DNA of 21,741 bases from an uncultured Faecalibacterium sp. (GCA_934561555.1 CAKTGQ010000028.1:1-21741); one strand, 5' to 3'; numbered from the stretch's first letter, positions 13,551 through 20,810 are shown. Translations and numbers: made by a program. Notes: generated by a model not told the origin, from the letters alone.

Positions 13551-14513
13551 TCAAGGGTTGACGATATTCTCGCCCTTACCGGCCAGAAAGCTGCGCAGGT
13601 TGCCGGTGGTAATGTCCATCAGCCGCTGCAGCGCTTCCTTGGTGGTCCACGCAATATGCGGGGTGAGCACCGCGCCCGGCAGACCGCGCAGGCGGCTTTG
13701 GGGCGGCAGCGGCTCGGTGGCAAAGGCATCGGCGCCGTAAAAGGCAAGCTTGCCGCTTTCCAGCACATCGGCTACGGCATCTTCGTCCACCAGTGCGCCC
13801 CGGGCGGTGTTCAGCAAAATGGCACCGGGCTTCATTTTTGCAAGGGCTTCCCGGCTCATCAGCCCGCGGGTCTCCGGGGTAGCCGGGCAGTGCAGGCTGA
13901 GCACATCGCTGCGGGCAAGCAGGGTGTCAAAGTCCACGAACTCCACCCCATCGGCGGCATATTCCGGGCGCACCGTGCGGGTGCACACCAGCACCTCCAT
14001 GCCAAAAGCCTTTGCAATGCGGGCAGTCTGGCGGCCGATGCTGCCGTAGCCGTAGATACCAAAGGTCTTGCCCAGCAGCTCCACCTGCGGCAGCAGACCG
14101 TACTCTGCCGGGATGCCCAGCTGCCAGTACCCGGCCTTTACTGCCCGGTCGTACCGCTGGGCGCACTGGCAGATGGCCAGCAGCAGACTGAAGGTCATCT
14201 GCGCCACACTGTAAGTAGAATAGCCCGGCACGTTGGCCACTGCCACCCCATGGCGGCGGCAGGCTTCAAGGTCGATATTATCCGTGCCGGTGGCGATGAT
14301 GCCCACCCATTTAAGGTTCGGGCACTGCGCCAATACTTCCTCGTCAATGCGGCACTTGTTGATAAGCACCAGCTCTGCGTCCCCGATGCGGGGTGCAATG
14401 TCGGCGTAGTCTGTGCGCACATAGCAGGTGGTGTCCGGCACAAGCGCCTTTACCCCGGACCAATCCAAGTCTCCTTCTTCCATCACATAGCTTTCCAGAA
14501 TCACTGCCTTCAT
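13551..14513 (-). CDS. D-2-hydroxyacid dehydrogenase (NAD-dependent)
   Basis: About 320 residues, typical for D-isomer-specific 2-hydroxyacid dehydrogenases (hydroxypyruvate/glyoxylate/phosphoglycerate branch), which reduce 2-keto acids with NAD(P)H. The Rossmann loop GIYGYGSIGRQTA is near residue 155. Catalytic residues are visible: Arg238 in LNTARGALVDE, Glu267 in FATEPLP and His286 in LTPHIAW. Two starts are possible: ATG 14522 and ATG 14513. The SD-like GAGAGGGA abuts 14522 but sits about 10 bases from 14513, and MKAVILES is the usual family N-terminus, so 14513 is preferred. It lies 26 bases after the GNAT-like gene, probably in one transcript. A glycerate kinase gene 5 kb away hints at glycerate/hydroxypyruvate as substrate, but this is inference. 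Confidence 0.93.
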   Translation of the reverse strand: MKAVILESYVMEEGDLDWSGVKALVPDTTCYVRTDYADIAPRIGDAELVLINKCRIDEEVLAQCPNLKWVGIIATGTDNIDLEACRRHGVAVANVPGYSTYSVAQMTFSLLLAICQCAQRYDRAVKAGYWQLGIPAEYGLLPQVELLGKTFGIYGYGSIGRQTARIAKAFGMEVLVCTRTVRPEYAADGVEFVDFDTLLARSDVLSLHCPATPETRGLMSREALAKMKPGAILLNTARGALVDEDAVADVLESGKLAFYGADAFATEPLPPQSRLRGLPGAVLTPHIAWTTKEALQRLMDITTGNLRSFLAGKGENIVNP

Positions 14514-14539
14514 ATCTTTCATTCCCTCTCTGGTTTACG

Positions 14540-15169
14540 TTATTCCGTTTCTTTCAGCGGATAAAGCGCCAGCGCAAGGCTGCCGCCGTAGGGGCGGCTG
14601 TCCAGCGCGGCATAGCCTTTTGCCAGCAGCAGCGCCAGCTGTACCCTATCTTCCAGCGGCACCCACACCGGCGCGGTGCGGGCAGGCACGCAGCCGGTGC
14701 GCAGCAAAAAGCAGGGTGCAAGGCTTTCCAGCGGGCGCAGCGCCCGCAGCCCGAAGCCCTGCCGGAAATACAGCGGCAACAGCGCTGCCGCCGCTTCGGT
14801 GCACTCCACTACCGCCCATGCCGCGCCCTTGCGGCGCAGCCGGTCTGCCCGGGCGGCGGCAGTTTCCACCAGCCGGGCGGGCAGTTCCTCGCCGGTGCTC
14901 ACTGGCGGGGTGAGCAGACAGCCACCCTCTAGCTGCCTGCGTCCCAGCCAGCTGCGCAGTGCCGCTGCGGCGGCGGTATCAGCAGTGAGGGGCAGCACCA
15001 GCAGCGCCGCCTCGGATGTGCCCCATGCCTCGCCTGCGGTCAGCATCCGCAGCACCTCGGAGCAGGGACGGTAAAACCCCGCCCCGCCGCAGCGCACCAA
15101 TGTAAAAAATTCCTCGGCGGAAAGCCGCCGTACCTGCCGCTGACGCGGCGGGTCGCATACCTGGATCAT
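14540..15169 (-). CDS. GNAT-like hypothetical protein
   Basis: 209 residues rich in Ala, Leu and Arg. The segment AAWAVVECTEAAAALLPLYFRQGFGLRALRPL, split by a YFRQGFG turn, resembles the last half of an N-acetyltransferase (GNAT) fold, where a helix leads to the Y/F-x-x-x-G-F motif. No clear acetyl-CoA loop (Q/R-x-x-G-x-G/A) is seen, so an active enzyme is uncertain. The start at 15169 has CGGAGGAAC about 7 bases upstream. It lies directly upstream of the 2-hydroxyacid dehydrogenase gene and downstream of the sirtuin gene on the same strand. If it does acetylate something, the neighbouring deacylase would be a natural counterpart; this is speculation from position alone. Confidence 0.7.
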   Translation of the reverse strand: MIQVCDPPRQRQVRRLSAEEFFTLVRCGGAGFYRPCSEVLRMLTAGEAWGTSEAALLVLPLTADTAAAAALRSWLGRRQLEGGCLLTPPVSTGEELPARLVETAAARADRLRRKGAAWAVVECTEAAAALLPLYFRQGFGLRALRPLESLAPCFLLRTGCVPARTAPVWVPLEDRVQLALLLAKGYAALDSRPYGGSLALALYPLKETE

Positions 15170-15260
15170 TTGCAGTTCCTCCGTTCTGGTGTTCTTTCCA
15201 TCAGCATACGGAAAACTGCATGCGAACCGGCGCGAAACAGCGCGCCTTACAGCGCAAAAA

Positions 15261-15983
15261 TCAGTCCAGCGAAACGTCCTCGCTCAGCACCTGCCCGATG
15301 GGCTTTGCGATGCACAGGTCGGCAGAGGCATCCGCTCCGGTAGGCTGCATATTGATGACCACCAAATTATCGCCCCGGAAGTAGCGGATAAGCCCGGCAG
15401 CGGGATACACCACCAGACTGGTGCCGCCGATGATGAGAGTATCGGCATGGCGGATGGCATCCACAGCGCCGGACAGCACCTGCTCGTCCAAGCCCTCCTC
15501 GTAAAGCACCACGTCCGGCTTTACAATGCCGCCGCACTCGGTACAGCGGGGCACGCCGGTGCTGTTTGCGATAAAATCCACATCGTAGAACTTGCCGCAG
15601 CGGGTGCAGTAGTTGCGCAGGGTGCTGCCGTGCAGCTCGTACACCGTTTTGCTGCCCGCCGCCTGATGCAGGCCGTCAATGTTCTGGGTGACCACGGCCC
15701 GCAGCTTGCCCTGCTGTTCCAGCTTTGCCAGCCGCAGATGGGCAGCGTTGGGTTTTGCGCCCTTTACGATCAGCTTATCGCGGTAAAAACGGTAAAACTC
15801 CTCCGGTTTTTCCTCCCAGAAGGTATGGCTGAGGATGGTTTCGGGCGGGTAATCGTATTTTTGGTGGTACAGCCCGTCCACACTGCGGAAATCCGGGATG
15901 CCGCTTTCCGTAGAAACGCCCGCACCGCCGAAAAAGACGATGCTGCTGCTTTTTGCAATAATGTCTTCCAGTGCCTTGACCAT
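15261..15983 (-). CDS. cobB: SIR2-family NAD-dependent protein deacylase
   Basis: 240-residue sirtuin that removes acyl groups from lysines with NAD+ as co-substrate. Family motifs are complete: GAGVSTESGIPDFR (NAD loop), TQNIDGLHQ, catalytic His118 in YELHGS, the zinc ribbon Cys126, Cys129, Cys147 and Cys150 (CTRC and CTEC), and IIGGTSLVVYPA near the C-terminus. The start at 15983 is preceded by GAGGAAAGGGG, a slightly distant SD. An extended -10 sequence at 16033-16041 on the minus strand is the likely promoter. It is divergent from the ogt-like gene. The short bacterial form suggests a CobB/SrtN-type enzyme; targets such as acetyl-CoA synthetase are usual but not shown here. Confidence 0.94.
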   Translation of the reverse strand: MVKALEDIIAKSSSIVFFGGAGVSTESGIPDFRSVDGLYHQKYDYPPETILSHTFWEEKPEEFYRFYRDKLIVKGAKPNAAHLRLAKLEQQGKLRAVVTQNIDGLHQAAGSKTVYELHGSTLRNYCTRCGKFYDVDFIANSTGVPRCTECGGIVKPDVVLYEEGLDEQVLSGAVDAIRHADTLIIGGTSLVVYPAAGLIRYFRGDNLVVINMQPTGADASADLCIAKPIGQVLSEDVSLD

Positions 15984-16032
15984 AGTTGAAACGCCCCTTT
16001 CCTCACGGAAGCTTTTGTGTTAAGATAGTACC

Positions 16033-16041
16033 AGTATAGCA
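16033..16041 (-). promoter_or_regulatory. extended -10 promoter of the sirtuin gene
   Basis: Minus strand TGC-TATACT with no good -35. The TGn extension can compensate for this. The expected start near 16026 leaves a leader of about 40 bases. Confidence 0.5.
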
Positions 16042-16070
16042 CATTCTTGCAGGAAAGGAAGAGGCCGGTT

Positions 16071-16541
16071 TTGAACGTCTGGTACATCAACAGCATCCTT
16101 GGAGCCATCTGCTTGGAGGAGGAGAACGACGCGCTGTGCGGGGTACATTTCTGCCCGGACGGCGCGCCGGAGCTGGAACCGCTGCCCCGCAGGGTGGTGG
16201 AAACGCCCCTGTTACAGGAAGCCGAAGAGCAGCTGAACGAATATTTTGCCGGGGTGCGCCGGGAGTTCGACCTGCCGCTGGCGGCAAAAGGCACGGCCTT
16301 TCAGCAGGCGGTATGGGCGCAGCTGCGCAAGATTCCCTACGGGGAGGTGCGCACCTACGGACAACTGGCGGCGGCGCTGGGCAAACCCAAGGCAAGCCGC
16401 GCTGTGGGCAGCGCCTGCCACCGCAACCCGCTGTGCATCGTGGTTCCCTGCCACCGGGTCATTGGCGCAGACGGCAGCCTGACCGGTTACGCCGAGGGGT
16501 TGGACATCAAGGAATATCTGCTGGAGCTGGAGCGGTTTTAA
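16071..16541 (+). CDS. ogt: methylated-DNA--protein-cysteine S-methyltransferase
   Basis: Suicide DNA-repair protein that moves methyl groups from O6-methylguanine to its own cysteine. The active site VVPCHRVIG (Cys127 from this start) is complete. The preceding recognition region GTAFQQAVWAQLRKIPYGEVRTYGQLA forms the helix-turn-helix and arginine finger of the family, followed by RAVGSACHRNP. No ATG is available. TTG 16071 is chosen because AAGGAAGAGG ends about 6 bases upstream and the protein then starts NVWYINSILGAI, the usual first strand. TTG 16047 is in frame but would put the SD inside the coding region. The gene is divergent from the sirtuin, and a hairpin follows at 16553. Confidence 0.94.
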   Translation: MNVWYINSILGAICLEEENDALCGVHFCPDGAPELEPLPRRVVETPLLQEAEEQLNEYFAGVRREFDLPLAAKGTAFQQAVWAQLRKIPYGEVRTYGQLAAALGKPKASRAVGSACHRNPLCIVVPCHRVIGADGSLTGYAEGLDIKEYLLELERF

Positions 16542-16552
16542 GAATTTTATTT

Positions 16553-16595
16553 CGGGATAACAGAACGACCGCGGGCGTTCCGTTGTCCCGCTTTC
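16553..16595 (+). terminator. terminator after the ogt-like gene
   Basis: CGGGATAACAGAACG (16553-16567) pairs imperfectly with CGTTCCGTTGTCCCG (16576-16590), followed by a short CTTTC tail. The stem is strong but the T-run is weak. Confidence 0.6.
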
Positions 16596-16611
16596 AAACT
16601 TATAGAAAGTC

Positions 16612-16652
16612 AAAAAGGCTGCTGCGCATCGTTTTGCACAACAGCCTTTGGT
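16612..16652 (-). terminator. terminator of the orphan response regulator gene
   Basis: AAAGGCTGTTGTGCA and the imperfectly matching TGCGCAGCAGCCTTTTT on the minus strand form a long stem ending in T5, 14 bases past the stop codon at 16666. Confidence 0.85.
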
Positions 16653-16665
16653 GTTTTATACAGTT

Positions 16666-17511
16666 TTAAAAGCCCGTGGGCGGGACGTAATAGCTTGGGA
16701 TAGACCCGCTTTTGGGCGTAGCTGCGGCCTGCTGGCGCAGCGCCGAACGGGTGACCTCTGCCCAAGAATACTGGGTCATATACTCGCCACGGTAGGAATT
16801 GAAAGCCGAGCGGTCTCCCCGCAGGAAATTATAATAATCGCAGTCCACCTTGCTGGTATCCAACGCCAATGTGCTGCGGCCGCGTACCAGCAGCCCGTTG
16901 ACCCCTGCATCCTCCAGCGTGTGGCTGAGGTCAAAGATCAGGTTACGCAGATGGCTGTGCAGCGAAGCGGTGTCGGGCTTATCCTCCCACAGAACAGCCA
17001 GCATCTCGCCGTTGGTGCAGGTGGCACCGTTACGGTCCACAAGGTAGGCCAGCAGCTCCTTGCTCTTACTGCGTTTGAAGGAGAGCGGACGCCCGCCCAC
17101 AAAGATCTCGAAGTTGCCGAAGCACTGGATCTTGATGCCCACCGGCGCCGTTTCCGGCGGGTAGCGCAGATTTTCCAGCACATTGCGCACATCGGCCTCG
17201 TTGGCGGGCTTGAGCAGAAAGCCGCTGACAAAGATCTGCAATGCTTCCAGCGCATATTCCGGGTGTTCGGTAACTACGATCAGGTTGCAGCGGGGTTGCA
17301 GCTTCTGGATCATACGGGCAAGGGCAAGGCCATTCATACCCGGCATTTCCAAGTTCAAAAAGGCAGCATCCATCGAACCCTGCCGCATCCACGTCAGAGC
17401 ATCGTCGGTCGTCATGGCGCTGATATAATCACAGTCCGGTGCCACCCTGCACAGGATACGGATCAGCGAATTGATTGCAAGCTGACCGTCATCCACAACC
17501 AGTATTTTCAT
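16666..17511 (-). CDS. orphan response regulator with pseudo-receiver and SARP/BTAD-like DNA-binding domain
   Basis: 281 residues. Receiver at 1-115: the acidic pair Asp7-Asp8 (MKILVVDDGQL), the VVTEHPEYALEAL switch segment and the conserved Lys in GFLLKPANEADV are present. The phospho-acceptor position reads FLNLEMPGMNG, so the expected Asp is Asn53 (codon AAC). Residues about 120-265 form a winged-helix domain (IQCFGNFEIFVGGRPLSFKRSKSKELLAYLV, GEMLAVLWED, SLHSHLRNLIFDLSHTL) of the SARP-like type found in clostridial regulators. The ORF opens at 17538, but ATG 17511 has AGGGGGTG 6 bases upstream. No histidine kinase is adjacent. Asn at this site usually blocks phosphorylation and may lock one state, so control may be by abundance, ligand or partner. 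Targets unknown. Confidence 0.9.
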   Translation of the reverse strand: MKILVVDDGQLAINSLIRILCRVAPDCDYISAMTTDDALTWMRQGSMDAAFLNLEMPGMNGLALARMIQKLQPRCNLIVVTEHPEYALEALQIFVSGFLLKPANEADVRNVLENLRYPPETAPVGIKIQCFGNFEIFVGGRPLSFKRSKSKELLAYLVDRNGATCTNGEMLAVLWEDKPDTASLHSHLRNLIFDLSHTLEDAGVNGLLVRGRSTLALDTSKVDCDYYNFLRGDRSAFNSYRGEYMTQYSWAEVTRSALRQQAAATPKSGSIPSYYVPPTGF

Positions 17512-17555
17512 AGCTTCACCCCCTGTCTGCTCACGCAAAACAATTCCCCGCTGTT

Positions 17556-17584
17556 AGTTTAGCACGCCGCAAACTTTTAGGCAA
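17556..17584 (-). promoter_or_regulatory. promoter of the orphan response regulator gene
   Basis: Minus strand: TTGCCT (17584-17579), 17 bases, TAAACT (17561-17556) preceded by TGC, an extended -10. Confidence 0.6.
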
Positions 17585-17651
17585 GTTATTTTCCAGGAAA
17601 ATCCAAAAAAGAAACGTTTTTGCCAAAATTCCAGTTCGCCAATTGCTTTTT

Positions 17652-17664
17652 CGACAAAATGTCG
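17652..17664. promoter_or_regulatory. palindrome upstream of the orphan regulator promoter
   Basis: CGACA-AAA-TGTCG, a perfect 5-bp inverted repeat about 70 bases upstream of the -35. It may be a regulator site; the rest of 17585-17750 is AT-rich and shows only a small GAAAGC-GCA-GCTTTC hairpin at 17725-17739. Confidence 0.35.
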
Positions 17665-17750
17665 GAGTATTATGCAACAAATTGGTATATCAATGCCTTC
17701 TTCATTTGTCCTCTCTGCTCCTTGGAAAGCGCAGCTTTCTCATAACAAAC

Positions 17751-17783
17751 AAAAGGCCGCTGCACCGGTCTTGTGCAGCAGCC
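17751..17783 (-). terminator. terminator of the SPFH-RHH operon
   Basis: Minus strand GGCTGCTGCAC, a 7-base loop and GTGCAGCGGCC, then TTTTGTTTG. Confidence 0.85.
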
Positions 17784-17846
17784 ATATTGAATAATTTGCG
17801 TTTGTCGCGCTCTGCGGAGCGCTCCAATCACTTTTTCACGGGTACT

Positions 17847-18047
17847 TCAATGGAGATCCAGTTCCGGTGGAACATCCAGCTGGTCGGAAACATATTTCCC
17901 GTTCTTTTTGCGCTGACGCACGCACTCGGTAAGCAGATATTCGATCTGCCCGTTCACCGAGCGGAAGTCATCCTCTGCCCAAGCGGCAAGGGCATCGTAG
18001 AGTTTGGCGTTCAGGCGCAGGGGCACCTGTTTTTTCGGCTCGGCCAT
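17847..18047 (-). CDS. ribbon-helix-helix (Arc-like) small protein
   Basis: 66 residues: [44 protein letters not shown] fits the ribbon-helix-helix fold, with beta strand VPLRL, helix [16 protein letters not shown], the SVNGQ turn and helix [12 protein letters not shown]. An acidic tail [12 protein letters not shown] follows. The open frame continues upstream to 18098, but the ATG at 18047 is chosen because it shares TGATG with the SPFH stop codon, a translational-coupling arrangement; no separate SD is seen. RHH proteins usually bind DNA as dimers through the strand. Coupling to a membrane SPFH protein suggests it may instead act as a partner or autoregulator. No toxin gene is adjacent, so a type II antitoxin role is not supported. 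Confidence 0.8.
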   Translation of the reverse strand: MAEPKKQVPLRLNAKLYDALAAWAEDDFRSVNGQIEYLLTECVRQRKKNGKYVSDQLDVPPELDLH

Positions 18048-19084
18048 CAGTACAGGCTGCCGCTGTTCACGATGGGCTGGGCATCCCGGTTGCCGCACAG
18101 CACCACCAGCAGATTGGACACCATTGCCGCCTTGCGTTCATCGTCCAGCTCCACTACCTTGTTCTCGTTCAGACGATCCAGCGCCATTTCCACCATGCCC
18201 ACAGCGCCGTCCACGATCATCTTGCGGGCGTCAATGATGGCACTGGCCTGCTGGCGCTGCAGCATGACCGCTGCGATCTCCGGTGCATAAGCCAGATAGG
18301 TGATGCGGGCTTCCACCACCTCGATGCCGGCTTCGGCTACGTTCTTCTGAATTTCGTCCCGGATGCGGGCAGCCACCACCTCAGAGGAGCCGCGCAGGCT
18401 GCCCTCATCGGCTACGCCGTCACCAGTGGTGTCCACATTGGGGGCAACATCATAGGGGTACACCCGCACCACGTTGCGCAGGGCGCTGTCGCACTGCAGG
18501 GAGAGATATTCCTTATAGTTATCCACGTTGAACACAGCCTTGGCGGTGTCGGTCACGCGCCAGATGACTGCAATACCGATCTCCACCGGGTTGCCCAGAC
18601 AATCGTTGATCTTCTGGCGGGAGTTGTTCAGGGTCATCATCTTGAGGGAGATTTTCTTGCTCATGGACTCGGCGGTCATCTGAGCATTCTGGCCGTTATT
18701 CCCAAACATCGCAGCCACACTGTTTTCCTTACTGCTCACGTCTCCGCTCTGGCTCAGACGGGTGCCTGCGGCGGGGTTGACAGCAGTGCAGAAGGGGTTC
18801 ACCCAGTAAAAGCCCTGTCCCTTCAACGTGCCAATGTAATCACCAAACAGGGTGAGTACCAGCGCCTCCTGCGGCTTTAACACCTTGAGGCCGCAGAACA
18901 GGAAAATGCCTGCAATCCAATAGGCAATGGACAAAATTAGCAGCGGCACGCCCAGAAGCATCCGGTCCGCATTCAGCAGGGTGATACTGTAAATGAACAG
19001 GGCAATAGATGCCACATAGCCCAGCAGGGTAAGCAGCAGCGCGGTCATACCGTTTTTGCGGGTATTCAAAATTTTTTCTTCCAT
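18047..19084 (-). CDS. SPFH/band-7 membrane protein
   Basis: 345 residues. Two membrane helices at the N-terminus (about 13-33 and 43-65) are followed by the SPFH core: [59 protein letters not shown], and the coiled C-terminal part [49 protein letters not shown]. Such proteins form oligomeric membrane microdomain scaffolds related to stomatin and flotillin. The frame opens at 19132, but ATG 19084 is chosen for TAAGGAGGGAC 8 bases upstream. It has a consensus promoter at 19134-19162 and is coupled to the RHH gene downstream. No NfeD gene is adjacent, unlike many SPFH operons. The exact client is unknown. Confidence 0.93.
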   Translation of the reverse strand: MEEKILNTRKNGMTALLLTLLGYVASIALFIYSITLLNADRMLLGVPLLILSIAYWIAGIFLFCGLKVLKPQEALVLTLFGDYIGTLKGQGFYWVNPFCTAVNPAAGTRLSQSGDVSSKENSVAAMFGNNGQNAQMTAESMSKKISLKMMTLNNSRQKINDCLGNPVEIGIAVIWRVTDTAKAVFNVDNYKEYLSLQCDSALRNVVRVYPYDVAPNVDTTGDGVADEGSLRGSSEVVAARIRDEIQKNVAEAGIEVVEARITYLAYAPEIAAVMLQRQQASAIIDARKMIVDGAVGMVEMALDRLNENKVVELDDERKAAMVSNLLVVLCGNRDAQPIVNSGSLY

Positions 19085-19133
19085 AACAAGTCCCTCCTTA
19101 TCAGGGTCGGAAGTATTTCTTTCTGATATCAAA

Positions 19134-19162
19134 ATAATATCATTTTATAAAACGCCTGTCAA
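19134..19162 (-). promoter_or_regulatory. sigma-A promoter of the SPFH-RHH operon
   Basis: Minus strand: TTGACA (19162-19157), 17 bases, TATTAT (19139-19134). The palindrome TGATATCA lies just downstream at 19124-19131, around the transcription start. Confidence 0.82.
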
Positions 19163-19172
19163 GTACTTCCAA

Positions 19173-19214
19173 CAAAAAATCCCCGCCTGCCCGTATACTG
19201 CGGGCAAAGCGGGG
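19173..19214 (-). terminator. terminator of the glycerate kinase gene
   Basis: Minus strand CCCCGC-TTT-GCCCG, loop, CGGGC-AG-GCGGGG, then ATTTTTTG. Confidence 0.88.
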
Positions 19215-19255
19215 TCAAGCGTTATAGGAGCGCTGCGCACCGGGTGGACAGGGCA

Positions 19256-20506
19256 TCAGACGTCCGCCTGCTCTTTTCCCCCAATCAGCACCACGGCAAC
19301 ATCATTGACATTGGTACCGGTAGCGCCTGTGAGAATAAGTCCCTCCACTGCCTGCAAGGCGTGGTAGGCATCGTTGTTTTGCAGGGTGTCGAACACCTTC
19401 CAGCCCGCCGCAGCCAGTGCAGCGGCGGTGTCGCCGTCCGCATAGCCCCCGGCGGCATCGGTGGGGCCATCGGTGCCGTCACTGCCCACCGAAAACACCG
19501 CCGCGTTTTGTCCTGCCAGCGCCAGAGCTGCGGCCAGCGCAAGCTCCTGATTGCGGCCGCCCAGACCCTTCCCGGTCAGGTGCACCACCGTTTCGCCGCC
19601 CGCGATAAAGGCCAGCTTTTTCCCCTGCCCCGCATGGCTGCGGGCGATGGCACCCAGAAAGCTGCCCGCCTCCCGCGCCTCGCAGCAGAGCCGGTCGGTG
19701 AGGAGCAGCGGCGCATAGCCCAGCTTCCGGCAGGCTTCGGCGGCGGCGGCGCACAGCTCCCGCACGCTGCCGGTGATCTGGGTGGTCACATTGTCGAGGG
19801 CTTTCGGCGTTTCCTGCGCCAGCAGCGCTTTTGCCTGTGCCGATAAGCGCAGCTGGTATTTTTCCGCAATGGCAAGGGCCTGCGCACAGGTGGAGCCATC
19901 CGGCACCGCCGGGCCGCTGGCAATCATATCCAGCGGGTCGCCCAGAATATCGCTGAGCACGATACTGAACACCCTTGCGGGCGCGCAGTGCTGTGCGAAC
20001 CGCCCGCCCTTGACTGCGGACAGCCGCTTGCGGATGGTATTCATCTCCACGATATCCGCTCCGCTGGCAAGGAGCTGATTGGTGATGCCCTGCAATTCCC
20101 TACCGGAGACAAGCGGCTTTTCAAACAGAGCACTGCCGCCGCCGGAAAGCAGAAACAGCACGGTGTCCTCTGCGGTCAGCCCCTGCACCAGCGCCAAGGC
20201 TTTTTGGGTGGCTGCAAAGCCGTTGGCATCCGGTACAGGGTGGCCCGCCTCGTAACAATCTACGCCGTGAATCTCGCCCTTCACATGGCCGTATTTGGTC
20301 ACCATCACACCGCCGTCCACGCGCCCCAGTGCCTGCACGGCGGCGTGTGCCATCTGCCACGCGGCCTTGCCCGCCGCCACCAGCAGCACCCTGCCGCCTC
20401 CGGGCTGAAAGTTTTCCAGCGCGCGGCACACCGCTTTATCCGGCAGCACCGCCTGAATGCTGGAACGGATGATTTCATCCGCATCCCGCCGCAATGTGGT
20501 ATTCAT
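19256..20506 (-). CDS. type 2 glycerate kinase (MOFRL family)
   Basis: 416 residues of the GckA/TtuD class, which phosphorylates D-glycerate to 2-phosphoglycerate with ATP. N-terminal domain: VLLVAAGKAAWQMA, the HPVPDANG segment and FLLSGGGSALFEKP, then KRLSAVKGGRFA and SDILGDPLDMIASGP. The C-terminal MOFRL domain is marked by GLGGRNQELALAAALAL and SVGSDGTDGPTDAAGGYAD. AAGGAGG lies about 7 bases before the ATG. A strong terminator follows at 19173. With the 2-hydroxyacid dehydrogenase at 13551 it could take hydroxypyruvate or tartronate semialdehyde through glycerate into glycolysis, though the genes are not in one operon. It is the last chromosomal gene before the att scar. Confidence 0.93.
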   Translation of the reverse strand: MNTTLRRDADEIIRSSIQAVLPDKAVCRALENFQPGGGRVLLVAAGKAAWQMAHAAVQALGRVDGGVMVTKYGHVKGEIHGVDCYEAGHPVPDANGFAATQKALALVQGLTAEDTVLFLLSGGGSALFEKPLVSGRELQGITNQLLASGADIVEMNTIRKRLSAVKGGRFAQHCAPARVFSIVLSDILGDPLDMIASGPAVPDGSTCAQALAIAEKYQLRLSAQAKALLAQETPKALDNVTTQITGSVRELCAAAAEACRKLGYAPLLLTDRLCCEAREAGSFLGAIARSHAGQGKKLAFIAGGETVVHLTGKGLGGRNQELALAAALALAGQNAAVFSVGSDGTDGPTDAAGGYADGDTAAALAAAGWKVFDTLQNNDAYHALQAVEGLILTGATGTNVNDVAVVLIGGKEQADV

Positions 20507-20613
20507 AATACAACCTCCTTATAGGATCTGCCCGAACTCTGCGGCACATTCCATTAACAGCCGCAAGGCTCGGTTATCTTTTGATAAATGCAAATCTGTT
20601 TTCCGTAGAAAAC

Positions 20614-20663
20614 AAATAATCCGAACCCATCTCCTATCGGAAACAAGTTCGGATTATTTTTTG
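20614..20663 (-). terminator. terminator of the interrupted tRNA-Pro gene
   Basis: AAATAATCCGAAC (20614-20626) and GTTCGGATTATTT (20647-20659) are perfect inverted copies. On the minus strand the hairpin starts 7 bases after the tRNA CCA and ends in ATTATTTGTTTTC. T-runs on both strands let it act in both directions. Confidence 0.85.
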
Positions 20664-20774
20664 TTTGGTCCGAGTGGCGAGAATCGAACTCACGGCCTCT
20701 TGAACCCCATTGTGCTTCTCTCGAAAACACAATGTACAATCCGATACTGCCTAGACTCAGTATCGTTAAATTTC
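20615..20774 (-). ncRNA. predicted chimeric transcript: two hairpins fused to a tRNA-Pro 3' half
   Basis: The perfect-hexamer promoter at 20781-20810 should start transcription near 20774, and the first terminator is at 20614-20663, giving an RNA of about 160 nt. In order it contains hairpin CGATACTG/CAGTATCG, hairpin CATTGTG/CACAATG with a 13-base loop, then tRNA-Pro positions 33-76 with CCA. No ORF with a ribosome binding site is seen. The RNA is inferred, and whether it is stable or functional is unknown. Confidence 0.45.
20666..20709 (-). other. 3' part of tRNA-Pro(GGG), attachment-site scar of an integrated element
   Basis: On the minus strand the sequence reads as tRNA positions 33 to 76: T33, anticodon GGG, G37, T38, anticodon-stem strand TCAAG, variable loop AGGCC, T-arm GTGAG-TTCGATT-CTCGC, acceptor strand CACTCGG, discriminator A and CCA. 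G72 and A73 fit tRNA-Pro identity. The matching 5' half (CCGAGTG and the D-arm) is absent upstream; unrelated AT-rich DNA begins instead. A tRNA cut at the anticodon loop is the classical footprint of a tyrosine-recombinase integration, with the restored full tRNA expected at the other end of the element. Confidence 0.75.
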
Positions 20775-20780
20775 AAATGT

Positions 20781-20810
20781 ATTATATCATTCTGTTTCAT
20801 TGGATGTCAA
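20781..20810 (-). promoter_or_regulatory. perfect-hexamer sigma-A promoter reading out of the element
   Basis: Minus strand: TTGACA (20810-20805), 18 bases, TATAAT (20786-20781). It points toward the tRNA scar and the chromosome. No coding gene follows before the terminator at 20614-20663. Confidence 0.8.

Noticed and set aside
15229..15246. GGCGCG-AAACAG-CGCGCC hairpin between the sirtuin and GNAT-like genes
   Set aside because: No T-run on either strand, so not called a terminator; it may only be a spacer hairpin.
17670..17705. 11-codon minus-strand ORF (MKKALIYQFVA) with an AGAGAGG sequence upstream
   Set aside because: It lies between the terminator at 17751 and the regulator promoter at 17556, with no promoter of its own; probably chance.
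20666..20774. A complete tRNA using CTGAGTC (within 20742-20765) as the 5' acceptor strand
   Set aside because: Six of seven acceptor pairs are possible, but there is no D-arm and the intervening sequence folds into unrelated hairpins, so a scar is the better reading.
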